Source: Jatrophihabitans sp. GAS493 (GTDB lineage Bacteria > Actinomycetota > Actinomycetes > Mycobacteriales > Jatrophihabitantaceae). Taken from it: a stretch of 64,000 bases of DNA. Of the stretch, positions 57,061-64,000 are shown one piece after another (position 1 is the stretch's first letter; every line of letters starts with the position of its first letter). The notes beneath the pieces were generated by a model that searched no databases, was not told the DNA's origin, and worked only from the letters and a program-made list of their open reading frames with translations. The stretch is from contig NZ_LT907982.1 in assembly GCF_900230215.1 (NCBI RefSeq), forward strand, positions 1,116,001-1,180,000, given 5' to 3'. Both the position numbers and the translations under genes were made by a program.

Positions 57061-57755
57061 TTACCCATCGATTCCTTACGCTGAGGGCTGTCGCCAGCCG
57101 CCTTCCGTACCGCCGCCTACAGTCCGAGGCATCTTGAGTATGACGCCTCGGCCACTCTTCGGCAGCGCGCGTTTGAGTCGCACCAATGATGCTGCCCGCC
57201 CAATCGTGGCGCTGCACGAATGGGTCAGTGCGATTCGTCACTTACCGGCTTTGGCTCATAGCCACGTTTGTCCGACCGTTCACATATTCTTCGATACAGA
57301 GGTGCATGTATTTCTAATTGAGATGTGAGTTCACACGCATCGATGTTGGCGCTGCGCCTGCGGCGTAGATCACTATTTCGCCTCGCCGACTGGGTGGAGC
57401 CGCGATTAATCGGCATTCCGGCATGAGGTCTGCGTTGGGTATGGTGCGCCCTCTCAGCGCGATTCTCGTTACCGGTAGATAACGGCGTTGTATCCGATGT
57501 TCACGCGGTGCTCAGCCGTCGGCCATCCGATCGCGCACGGCGCTGGCCGACCGGTTTCGGAGGGTAGACTCTGCGCTGAATCCGCAAATTACCAGGCGCG
57601 CCAAGGGTGTCGCGGCGGTTGACGGGGTTGGGCCGCGAAGGCCAGAGACGGTTGAGTTCAACCGATTTTGGTCGAGAGGCTTTACCGGCGATCGGCGCAC
57701 AGAACTGGCAACTCGACTGGCACGTCGGAAGGGCTAATCGGAACATGCAGGAATC
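57061..57755. promoter_or_regulatory. Gene-free divergent intergenic region
   Basis: About 695 bases between the flippase (leftward) and nitroreductase (rightward) genes. Short open frames here show no protein features. Two inverted repeats stand out: a perfect GGTTGA-GT-TCAACC at 57650-57663, 92 bases before the nitroreductase start, and CGTTA-N8-TAACG at 57467-57484. Both are operator candidates. No RNA gene was recognised. Confidence 0.5.
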
Positions 57756-58808
57756 ATGTCTAAGTTAGCGACCCCGCGGCGAGCGCTGCTCGCCGTCTCG
57801 GAGCGGTTCAAAATGCGACTGCACCGCTGGTCGACTTCAGGTGGACCGGTTCGGCGCGGGCTCTACTACAGCTTCGGCAGCCGGGCCTTCGCCCGTGAGA
57901 CTTCGGCCGTCACCGCCGGCATTCGTACCTACAACGACCGGGTCGACGACGGTTTCGAGCTCTACCAGCTGCGTCGTCATATCCACATGCTGGAGAAGGG
58001 CCTCACGATGCAGCCCCGACGCGATTCGTTCGCGCTGGACTACATCGAGTCGACGGTCTCGACCTTCCGCAACTTCCCGTACGTCCCGGGCGGAGCCGGC
58101 GCGGAGGAGCACGACTGGGCGGCATCCGTTCTGGACGCCTACTTCGAGGCCACCGCCACCGCCCAGGCCCCAGAGATTGCTCGGGCCCGCGAGAACTACC
58201 TCTCCAGCCGCGTCGGCCGCGAGGTCGTCGAGCAAGGCCCCCATGAGATGGGTGACGCCATCTCGCCGCTGGCCTACGACCAGCTGGCGCAGCTGGCCCA
58301 TGCCCGCCGTTCGGTGCGCTGGTACCTGCCCAAGGAGGTCGACTCCGGGATCATCGACCGGGCCGTCGAGGTTGCCCTGGAGTCTCCGACCGCGTGCAAC
58401 CGGCAGCCCTATGTCTTCTACATCCTCAATGACAAAGAGACGGTGGCGAAGGCCGTCGACATTCCGATGGGCACCCGTGGCTACGGCCACCAGATCCCAG
58501 CGCTCGCCGTCATCGTCGGAGATCTCTCCGCGTTCTTCGATGAGCGCGACCGGCATCTGATCTACGTCGACGGCTGCCTGGCCGCGATGAGCTTCGTTCT
58601 GGGGCTGGAGGCGCAGGGCGTCAGCACCTGCTGCGTCAACTGGCCCGATATTCCCGAGAAGGAACAGGCAATGGCAAAGCTGCTGGGTCTCGAACCGTTC
58701 CAGCGAGTGGTGATGCTCGTCGCGTTCGGGTACGCCGACCCGCAGGGGATGGTCCCCCGTTCGATCAAGGGCCCCCTGGGCGACGCCCGTAAGTACGTCA
58801 CGCTGTGA
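57756..58808 (+). CDS. Nitroreductase-family protein with N-terminal extension
   Basis: A 350-residue protein. The C-terminal ~190 residues are a nitroreductase fold: LAHARRSVRWYLPKEVDSGIIDRAVEVALESPTACNRQPY (the 'R.S.R.f.....' and 'aPSa.n.QPw' FMN blocks), GHQIPALAVIVGD and the hydrophobic YVDGCLAAMSFVLGLEAQGVSTCCVNW. The first ~165 residues are helical and specific to this subgroup. GTG overlap joins it to the pyruvyl transferase gene. Such proteins occur in polysaccharide loci beside pyruvyl transferases, but the reaction is unknown; an FMN-dependent sugar or cofactor redox step is possible. Confidence 0.85.
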   Translation: MSKLATPRRALLAVSERFKMRLHRWSTSGGPVRRGLYYSFGSRAFARETSAVTAGIRTYNDRVDDGFELYQLRRHIHMLEKGLTMQPRRDSFALDYIESTVSTFRNFPYVPGGAGAEEHDWAASVLDAYFEATATAQAPEIARARENYLSSRVGREVVEQGPHEMGDAISPLAYDQLAQLAHARRSVRWYLPKEVDSGIIDRAVEVALESPTACNRQPYVFYILNDKETVAKAVDIPMGTRGYGHQIPALAVIVGDLSAFFDERDRHLIYVDGCLAAMSFVLGLEAQGVSTCCVNWPDIPEKEQAMAKLLGLEPFQRVVMLVAFGYADPQGMVPRSIKGPLGDARKYVTL

Positions 58809-59926
58809 CCGTCGACATTCGCGGCACCAATGAGAAGAACAAGGGCGCGCTCCTCATGGTCGAGGCCGTCTGCGAACGGCTCGGTCCGCACGCCGAGCTG
58901 AGCGCGAATCCGTTCGCCGCCTCGTGGGAGACCCGGGCTCGGCTCGGCCTGCGGCAGACGCTGCATGACTTCAACGCGATCCGGGCGGCGAACGTCGTCG
59001 GGGATCTCGTCCCCGGTCGGCTGAAGGAGCGCTATGGGCTGGTCGCGGACAACGACCTCACCGGCATCGTGGACGCATCCGGATTTGCCTATAGCGACTC
59101 CTTCGCCCTCGGGCGGCATCGTCGCGAGGCCGTCTACGGGCGGCGCTGGGCCAAGCGCGGCGTGCCGAAGATCCTGCTGCCGCAGGCCTTCGGCCCGTTC
59201 AACGACCCGGAGAAGCGCAAGTGGTGTGCCGAAGTCGTCAACCAGGCGACGGTGACCTTCGCTCGTGACGAGAAGAGCCTGGAATACGTGCGAGCCCTCG
59301 CCCCGGGGGCCCGCGTCGAGCTCAGTCCCGACTTCACCATCGGCCTCTCGCCGCAGTCCGGCCCGAACGTGCTAAATGGGGCGGTCGCGCTGGTACCCAA
59401 CCAGAAGATGGTCTCCGAGGGGATCCTCGAGCGGCAGGCCTACCTCGACACGATGGTCGAGCTGGCCCAGGCCGCCCGGGCGCACGGCCTCACCGAGTTG
59501 GTGGTTGTGCTGCACGAGGATGACGACGTGAAGCTCGGTACCGACCTCGCCCGTCTGCTCGACTGCCCGCTGCGCCTGCCTGAGCCGCCGCGTGCCCTCA
59601 AGCACACCCTGGGGACCGCCTCGCTGGTGATCTCCTCGCGTTTCCATGCGATCGTCGGCGCGTTGTCGCAGCGGGTGCCGACCGTCGCAGTTGGCTGGTC
59701 ACACAAGTACGCCGAACTGCTGCGTGACTTCGACGTGCCCAACTGGCTCTGGACACCGGGAAGCGCCGCCGGTGACGTGCTCGATGCGGTGCTCAGTGAC
59801 GGTGAGGCGCTCAACCGTCTCGAGGTTGCGCACAAGACGTTGACCGACCGCAACGACCAGATGTGGGAGACCGTCATCTCCGCGCTCGGGCTGCCGCCCC
59901 GTAAGGAATCCACAGGAGTGATCTGA
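58805..59926 (+). CDS. Polysaccharide pyruvyl transferase family protein (second copy)
   Basis: A 373-residue GT-B-like enzyme. GTG 58805 overlaps the upstream stop. MTVDIRGTNEKNKGALLMVEAV replaces the usual 'GNxGNxGDEAIL' with GTNEKNKGALLM, a variant found in the same superfamily; KILLPQAFGPFNDPEKRKW and VISSRFHAIVGALSQRVPTVAVGWSHKYAELL are the central and C-terminal blocks. It presumably adds a pyruvyl ketal to a glycan. It forms an operon with the nitroreductase and GT2 genes. Confidence 0.88.
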   Translation: MTVDIRGTNEKNKGALLMVEAVCERLGPHAELSANPFAASWETRARLGLRQTLHDFNAIRAANVVGDLVPGRLKERYGLVADNDLTGIVDASGFAYSDSFALGRHRREAVYGRRWAKRGVPKILLPQAFGPFNDPEKRKWCAEVVNQATVTFARDEKSLEYVRALAPGARVELSPDFTIGLSPQSGPNVLNGAVALVPNQKMVSEGILERQAYLDTMVELAQAARAHGLTELVVVLHEDDDVKLGTDLARLLDCPLRLPEPPRALKHTLGTASLVISSRFHAIVGALSQRVPTVAVGWSHKYAELLRDFDVPNWLWTPGSAAGDVLDAVLSDGEALNRLEVAHKTLTDRNDQMWETVISALGLPPRKESTGVI

Positions 59927-60816
59927 TGGCCGGCCCGTCGGTGCTCGTAGCGGTCTGTACCTACCAGCGGGCGCAGCAGTTGGAGGATCTGCTCGACAGC
60001 CTGATCCCGGCGATCGCCGGGCACCAGGCCCGGGTGCTGGTGATCGACAACGATTCGAAGCCCAGCTCCGAGGATCTGGTGGCCGCGCACGCGATTCGGG
60101 CCGACTACGTCCATGAGCCGAATCCGGGAATTGCCCAGGCTCGCAATGCGGCGATGAGCCGGATGAATGAGGCGGAGTTCATTGCCTTTCTCGATGACGA
60201 CGAGACGGTCAGCCCGGACTGGTTGGCCCGTCTGCTCGATTGTGTCGAGCAGTTCGGCACCGATGTGGCCACCGGCCCGGTGATCTCGCTCTTCCCGGAC
60301 GGCGCCCCCTCCTGGATCGTCGACGGCGGTTTCATCCAGCGCTCCCGGATGCCCAGCGGAACCCGGCTTGAACTCGCCGCAACGAACAATGTGCTGATGA
60401 ACGTGGCGACCCTGAATCGGACTGGAGTCACCCGTTTCGACGTCGACTTCTCCCGCTCCGGGGGCAGTGACAGCGAGTTCTTCTGGCGGCTGCGGCGTAA
60501 GGGCGGCACGATCGGCTGGGCCGATGACGCGGTGGTCAGCGAGGAGGTACCGCTGGAACGTCTCACATTTCGTTGGGTGTTCAAGCGAGGCGTCCGCGGC
60601 GGGAACGTCTTCGGCCGGCTGATGCGCCGTGAACACGGGCGAATCTACGTCTTCCTGCACGGTGCGGCGCTCGCCGGTTTCGGGGCGCTGCGGGTCTTGC
60701 TCGCTGTCGTCACCGGAAAGGGGCGGCGGAGCAAGGACTTTCAGTGGCTCACGCATGGGCTCGGGGTGGCGCAGGCCGCGCTCGGCTCGGTCGTCTACGA
60801 ATACGACCGAGGCTGA
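59926..60816 (+). CDS. GT2 glycosyltransferase
   Basis: A 296-residue GT-A family 2 enzyme. VLVAVCTYQRAQQLEDLLDSL is the nucleotide-sugar N-terminus, FIAFLDDDETVSPDWLARLL carries the metal-binding DDD, and SGGSDSEFFWRLRRKGG the ED-type acceptor block. A C-terminal hydrophobic stretch (FLHGAALAGFGALRVLLAVVTG) could hold it on the membrane. ATG 59926 shares its A with the upstream TGA. Confidence 0.92.
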   Translation: MAGPSVLVAVCTYQRAQQLEDLLDSLIPAIAGHQARVLVIDNDSKPSSEDLVAAHAIRADYVHEPNPGIAQARNAAMSRMNEAEFIAFLDDDETVSPDWLARLLDCVEQFGTDVATGPVISLFPDGAPSWIVDGGFIQRSRMPSGTRLELAATNNVLMNVATLNRTGVTRFDVDFSRSGGSDSEFFWRLRRKGGTIGWADDAVVSEEVPLERLTFRWVFKRGVRGGNVFGRLMRREHGRIYVFLHGAALAGFGALRVLLAVVTGKGRRSKDFQWLTHGLGVAQAALGSVVYEYDRG

Positions 60817-60837
60817 GCCGCCGCCCGCCGAGCACAG

Positions 60838-60885
60838 CAGTGGCCCAGGCGGACACCTCGATGAGACGTCACACCTGAGCCACTG
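60838..60885. terminator. Convergent terminator
   Basis: CAGTGGCCCAGG (60838-60849) pairs with 60874-60885 with one mismatch, between the convergent GT2 and GH16 genes. Confidence 0.7.
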
Positions 60886-60902
60886 GTTCGATAGCGCTAC
60901 CG

Positions 60903-61874
60903 CTAGCCGAGGTTGATCTTCGTGTAGCCGATGGCCGGGGTGACCCCGCTCGTGGTGCTGGAGTAGACCCGGACGTAGTCGACCAGCATGGTGGAGACGG
61001 CCGGCGTCGTGGCGTCCGGTGAACCGGGCCAGTTACCCCCGACCGCGAGGTTCAGCTGCATCAGGTGCGGCTTGTCGAACTCCCAGACCGCGCCGGCCGG
61101 CATTGTTGCCTTGGTGATCGAACCGTAGCTCTTGCCGTCGATGAACCAGGTGATGGCGGTCGAGGTCCAGTCGATGCCGTAGGTGTGCCAGGCACCGGCC
61201 AGGCCGCCGGCCGGCGACGTCTTCGGTCCGACGCCGTAGACGCTCTGGTGGACGCTATCGGGGCCGTGCAGGGTTCCGAAGACGGTCGGCATCTTGTTCA
61301 GCGCCTCCATGATGTCGATCTCGCCGCTGTACGGGTAGCCCTTCGGGTAGATGTCGGAGCCGAGGGTCCAGAAGGCCGGCCAGAGACCCTGACCCTGCGG
61401 AACGAACATCCGCGCCTCGATGTAGCCGTATTTCACGGAGACATTGCTGAGCAGGCGAGCTGAGGTGTAGTTGCGGGTGATGCCGTCCTTGCCGGTGTAG
61501 GTCTCCTTGCGGGCGGTGATGGCCACGTCGCCCTTCCCGTCGAGGCTGACGTTGCTGGCCCGGTTGGTGTAGGTCTCGAGCTCGTTGTTGCCCCAGCCGC
61601 CACCGCCCTGGATGGCCTGCCAGATGTAGGAGCTGGGTGCGGTTCCGGCTGTGCCGGAGAACTCATCACTGACCACGAGCTTGCGCCCGGCGACGTTCGA
61701 TGAGATCGACGGGACGGGGGTCGGGGTGGGGGTCGCGGTCGCTGTCGTGGTGACCGTCGCAGCACTGGCGGCATTGGACGCCAGCGGGACGAGGGCGAGG
61801 AGGGAGATCGGGATTGCGGCCAGAAGTAAAGTCTTGCGGGCGCGCGTCGATGGGTACTTCGAAGAGATGGACAT
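60903..61874 (-). CDS. Secreted GH16 glucanase-like protein B
   Basis: A 323-residue exported glycosidase with a clear signal peptide (KTLLLAAIPISLLALVPLASNAASA), a Thr/Pro linker (TATATPTPTPVPS) and a GH16 domain: VSDEFSGTAGTAPSS, GGWGNNELETYTNRASN, LWPAFWTLGSDI, catalytic SGEIDIMEALNKMPTVFGTLHGP, and WHTYGIDWTSTAITWFIDG. It is very like protein A through the catalytic core (both have EALNKMPTVFGTLHGP), so the two are recent paralogues. An extra C-terminal strand (SGVTPAIGYTKINLG) is unique to it. Confidence 0.94.
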   Translation of the reverse strand: MSISSKYPSTRARKTLLLAAIPISLLALVPLASNAASAATVTTTATATPTPTPVPSISSNVAGRKLVVSDEFSGTAGTAPSSYIWQAIQGGGGWGNNELETYTNRASNVSLDGKGDVAITARKETYTGKDGITRNYTSARLLSNVSVKYGYIEARMFVPQGQGLWPAFWTLGSDIYPKGYPYSGEIDIMEALNKMPTVFGTLHGPDSVHQSVYGVGPKTSPAGGLAGAWHTYGIDWTSTAITWFIDGKSYGSITKATMPAGAVWEFDKPHLMQLNLAVGGNWPGSPDATTPAVSTMLVDYVRVYSSTTSGVTPAIGYTKINLG

Positions 61875-62063
61875 GAGCTGGACTCTCGGGGTTAGGGGGC
61901 TGGAGTTCCGCGCTCCCCCGAAGAGCGGCTCCTTAAACGGTAAGCGATTTTTCGCGACCGTGCACGCTGAGTTCGTACCCTTGAACTACCTGTGAGGCTT
62001 AGCTAACCCCTTACCAGCAAAGGGCAAACGTGTCATCTCGGCGTGAATTGCGGTCGTCGCCGG

Positions 62064-63035
62064 TTAGGGCCGGAAGGAGATCCAGTCGACCAGCATCGAT
62101 GCCTCGTCCGGTGTCTTCGCAGTGGGTGAGCCGGGTAGATCGCCGCCGACCGCTACGTTCAGCAGAAAGCACATAGGCTTCTCGAATACCCATCTTTCAT
62201 TGGGTTTTAGCTGCGCCGGGACGACGTGTGCGACGGCGACCCCGTCGATCCGGAAGGTGATTTGATCCTTCCGCCGCTCTACGGAGTAGACGTGAAAGGT
62301 GTCGGCGTACGACCTCGCCGACGGTTGCTGGTGACTGATCTGCCAAGCTCGGCCGGCCGAAGTCGGGCCATGGACGGTGCTGCCGACCGACATCGCCGCA
62401 TTGACCGTCTCCATGATGTCGATCTCACCGGACTTGGGCCAGCCGACCTCGGTGATGTCCCGACCGACCAACCAGAAGGCGGGCCAGATACCGGGGCCAC
62501 TGGGCACCTTGATGCGCGCCGAGAGGATGCCGTAGGTGAATGCGAACGAGTCGTAGCTGTGTAGCCGAGCCGAGGTCCAGTCGCGTTCGGTGCCGTCGGT
62601 ACCGGTGTAGGTCTCCCGGCGCGCGGTGATGGCGAGATTCCCCTGCCCGTCCAGGGCCGCGTTCTCGGCCCGCGACGTGTAGGTCTGGAGCTCATGGTTA
62701 CCCCAGCCGGTGCCGCCGAGCTGGTAGCTGAAGAGGCTGGGGTCAGGGAGGGTGCCGGCGGCGCCGCTGAACTTCTCCGTCCACGCCCGGGTGGCCGTCC
62801 ACTGTGGCGTCGGCGTCGGCGTTGCCGTCGGTGTTGAAGGGCCGCCAGGCGTGCCGTAGGAGGTGGAACTGGTGCCGGTCGCCCGAGAAGTGGGCCCCGG
62901 AGCGCCGGACGGCGATTCGGGCACTCCGGGATCGCAGGCGCCGGCCAGGACAGCCGCGAGCAGCGTGCCGCAGATCGTGACGATCGCCCGTCCCGCCCGG
63001 CTTGGCCGGCGCTGGGGTCGGGTCACCCTATTCAC
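62064..63035 (-). CDS. GH16 glucanase-like lipoprotein C
   Basis: A 323-residue GH16 protein. The leader TICGTLLAAVLAGACDPG ends in a lipobox-like LAGAC, so this copy is probably lipid-anchored while A and B are released. A Ser/Thr/Pro-rich spacer (residues ~35-80) precedes the jellyroll: WTEKFSGAAGTLPDP, TGWGNHELQTYTSRAEN, IWPAFWLVGRDI, catalytic SGEIDIMETVNAAMS, and FHVYSVERRKDQITFRIDG. It starts at GTG 63035 right after the GT4 stop; a second GTG nine bases on is possible. It is more diverged than A and B. Confidence 0.9.
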   Translation of the reverse strand: MNRVTRPQRRPSRAGRAIVTICGTLLAAVLAGACDPGVPESPSGAPGPTSRATGTSSTSYGTPGGPSTPTATPTPTPQWTATRAWTEKFSGAAGTLPDPSLFSYQLGGTGWGNHELQTYTSRAENAALDGQGNLAITARRETYTGTDGTERDWTSARLHSYDSFAFTYGILSARIKVPSGPGIWPAFWLVGRDITEVGWPKSGEIDIMETVNAAMSVGSTVHGPTSAGRAWQISHQQPSARSYADTFHVYSVERRKDQITFRIDGVAVAHVVPAQLKPNERWVFEKPMCFLLNVAVGGDLPGSPTAKTPDEASMLVDWISFRP

Positions 63036-64000
63036 TCAGCGGGGCTGGGTAGCCGCTGGCAGCTCGTCGAAGAGTTGGTCGAAGATCTTCGTCGTCTCGC
63101 CCCAGGAGCGAGGGTCCTGGAAGCGCTGCCCCTTAGCCGCCGGGGCCGCGAGGATCGCTTCCTTCAAGCTGGCCTCACTGCTCGGAGCGACCCAGATGAC
63201 TCCGTCGTACCCCTCGGCCCCGTCACGCAGGCCGCCGACGTCGGAGAGGATCGTCGGCAGGCCGTAAGCCATCGCGACGTGCAGCGGGCCGCTGGCCGAG
63301 GAGCGGGTGTAGGGAAGCACCGCCACATCGGCCAGGGTGAAGAAGTCGGCGACCTCTTCGTCGCTGACGTACCGATTGACCACGGTGATCTTGTCCGCGT
63401 TGCGACCCTCCCGGGCCTCGATGATCGGCTGCGACCAGCCCTCCCAGGTCTCGCCCACGATCACCAGGCGCAGCTTGGCGGCCTCGGACGCCTCGAGGGA
63501 GTTGAAGGCCGAGACGAGGAACTCCAGTCCCTTGTACGGACGCACTGTGCCGAAGAAGAGCAGCACCGTGGCGTCATCGTCGGTTCCGACGACGTCGCTG
63601 CGGGTCGTCTGTGCCTCATGTGCGGAGTCGGCGTAGTGGTCGTAGGGTCCGTGTGGCGCGACGTAGATCGGGCGATCGCCGATCGGGAAGCGCTTGCTCA
63701 CTGCAGCGAGGTCGTAGTCGGAATGCACGACGAACGAGCTGGCGAGCTGAATTAGCTTCGCGCCGACGAAGTTGAGATAGGCGGCGGCCCCGTTGAATCG
63801 GGCTTCGCCGGTGTCCTGAGTTTCGTGGAACTCGATGACGATCCGGGCCCCCATCCGGCGAGCGGCCAGAGCGAGCAGCAGCTGGGAGTGCAGTACCGCG
63901 CCGGTCCACCACTGGAAGACCACCACAGTTGGTCGTTCGCGACGCAGGAACCGCAGGGCGCCGATGACGGTGGTGCCCCAGAACCAATCAATGCCGTCAT
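63036..64000 (-). CDS. GT4 glycosyltransferase, N-terminus beyond window edge
   Basis: About 321 residues of a family 4 glycosyltransferase are visible; the frame remains open to base 64000 (DGIDWFWGTTVIGALRF precedes VVVFQWWTG), so the start lies outside. VIEFHETQDTGEARFN, LLFFGTVRPYKGLEFLVSAF (donor-domain start), VIVGETWEGW and VLPYTRSSASGPLHVAMAYGLPTILSDVGG are typical; the latter holds SGPLHVAMA in place of the common EgfGl.llEAma. It probably shares an operon with GH16 lipoprotein C, which begins at the next base. Confidence 0.9.
   Translation of the reverse strand, partial: DGIDWFWGTTVIGALRFLRRERPTVVVFQWWTGAVLHSQLLLALAARRMGARIVIEFHETQDTGEARFNGAAAYLNFVGAKLIQLASSFVVHSDYDLAAVSKRFPIGDRPIYVAPHGPYDHYADSAHEAQTTRSDVVGTDDDATVLLFFGTVRPYKGLEFLVSAFNSLEASEAAKLRLVIVGETWEGWSQPIIEAREGRNADKITVVNRYVSDEEVADFFTLADVAVLPYTRSSASGPLHVAMAYGLPTILSDVGGLRDGAEGYDGVIWVAPSSEASLKEAILAAPAAKGQRFQDPRSWGETTKIFDQLFDELPAATQPR

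Noticed and set aside
57501-57746. Small leftward gene in the 695-base gap
   Set aside because: It has no Shine-Dalgarno, no hydrophobic or domain pattern and an unlikely Arg-rich composition; it lies where a promoter for the rightward operon is expected.

Overview
This window is chromosomal DNA from a high-GC Actinomycetota, probably a Frankineae or Jatrophihabitans-like lineage; the sequence alone does not fix the genus. The evidence is dense GC-rich coding with GTG and TTG starts, many ATGA/GTGA overlaps, an HspR-type dnaK-grpE-dnaJ-hspR cluster, a separate clpB with an HspR box, EtfD, and a pyrE-SpoU pair downstream of clpB. The chaperone, EtfD and pyrE order resembles the mycobacterial order as I recall it.

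Layout. 1-13593 is cell-wall and exopolysaccharide work: the 3'-truncated gene of a class A penicillin-binding protein, a secreted glycosidase, a Wzx flippase fused to a GT4 glycosyltransferase, a GT-C membrane glycosyltransferase, a GT4 with an odd C-terminal tail and a GT2, all leftward. They diverge from a rightward PIG-L deacetylase, GT4 and pyruvyl transferase. 13590-17388 holds EtfD and a secreted lipase. 17820-26493 is a catabolic/uptake region: a LacI regulator divergent from an amidohydrolase and a cupin, then an ammonia-lyase-fold protein that lacks the MIO-forming Ala-Ser-Gly, divergent from an IclR regulator and a complete betaine-type ABC importer. 26589-29850 holds AIM24, a CtaG-like membrane protein, a hemerythrin-like Tat protein and a COG4315 lipoprotein. 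30073-34326 is dnaK-grpE-dnaJ-hspR.

34398-48030 is the most unusual part. Six paralogous secreted proteins (462, 458, 538, 481, 543 and 526 aa) sit in tandem, five between hspR and clpB and one just after clpB. Each has a possible Tat-like signal peptide, a conserved N-terminal domain with a Cys pair, a Pro-Thr-rich minisatellite-encoded linker and a C-terminal domain. Every copy has its own promoter with the same architecture (TTGTGA, 17-base spacer, TAGCTT) and its own strong terminator. Five copies share a small hairpin at the predicted start of the transcript. The sixth copy has a different C-terminal domain.

48153-54527 is mostly housekeeping: an RDD protein, a DUF4190-like protein, a membrane protein, an SDR, pyrE, a SpoU methyltransferase, a dienelactone-hydrolase-like protein and an AAA ATPase. 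54625-64000 returns to polysaccharide functions: three GH16 glucanase-like secreted proteins, a second flippase, a nitroreductase-like protein, a second pyruvyl transferase, a GT2, and a GT4 gene running off the right edge.

The two best candidates for undescribed biology are the co-regulated Pro-Thr-linker array and the MIO-less lyase/IclR/betaine-importer cluster. The latter looks like uptake and trimethylamine elimination from a betaine-type amino acid such as ergothioneine or hercynine.
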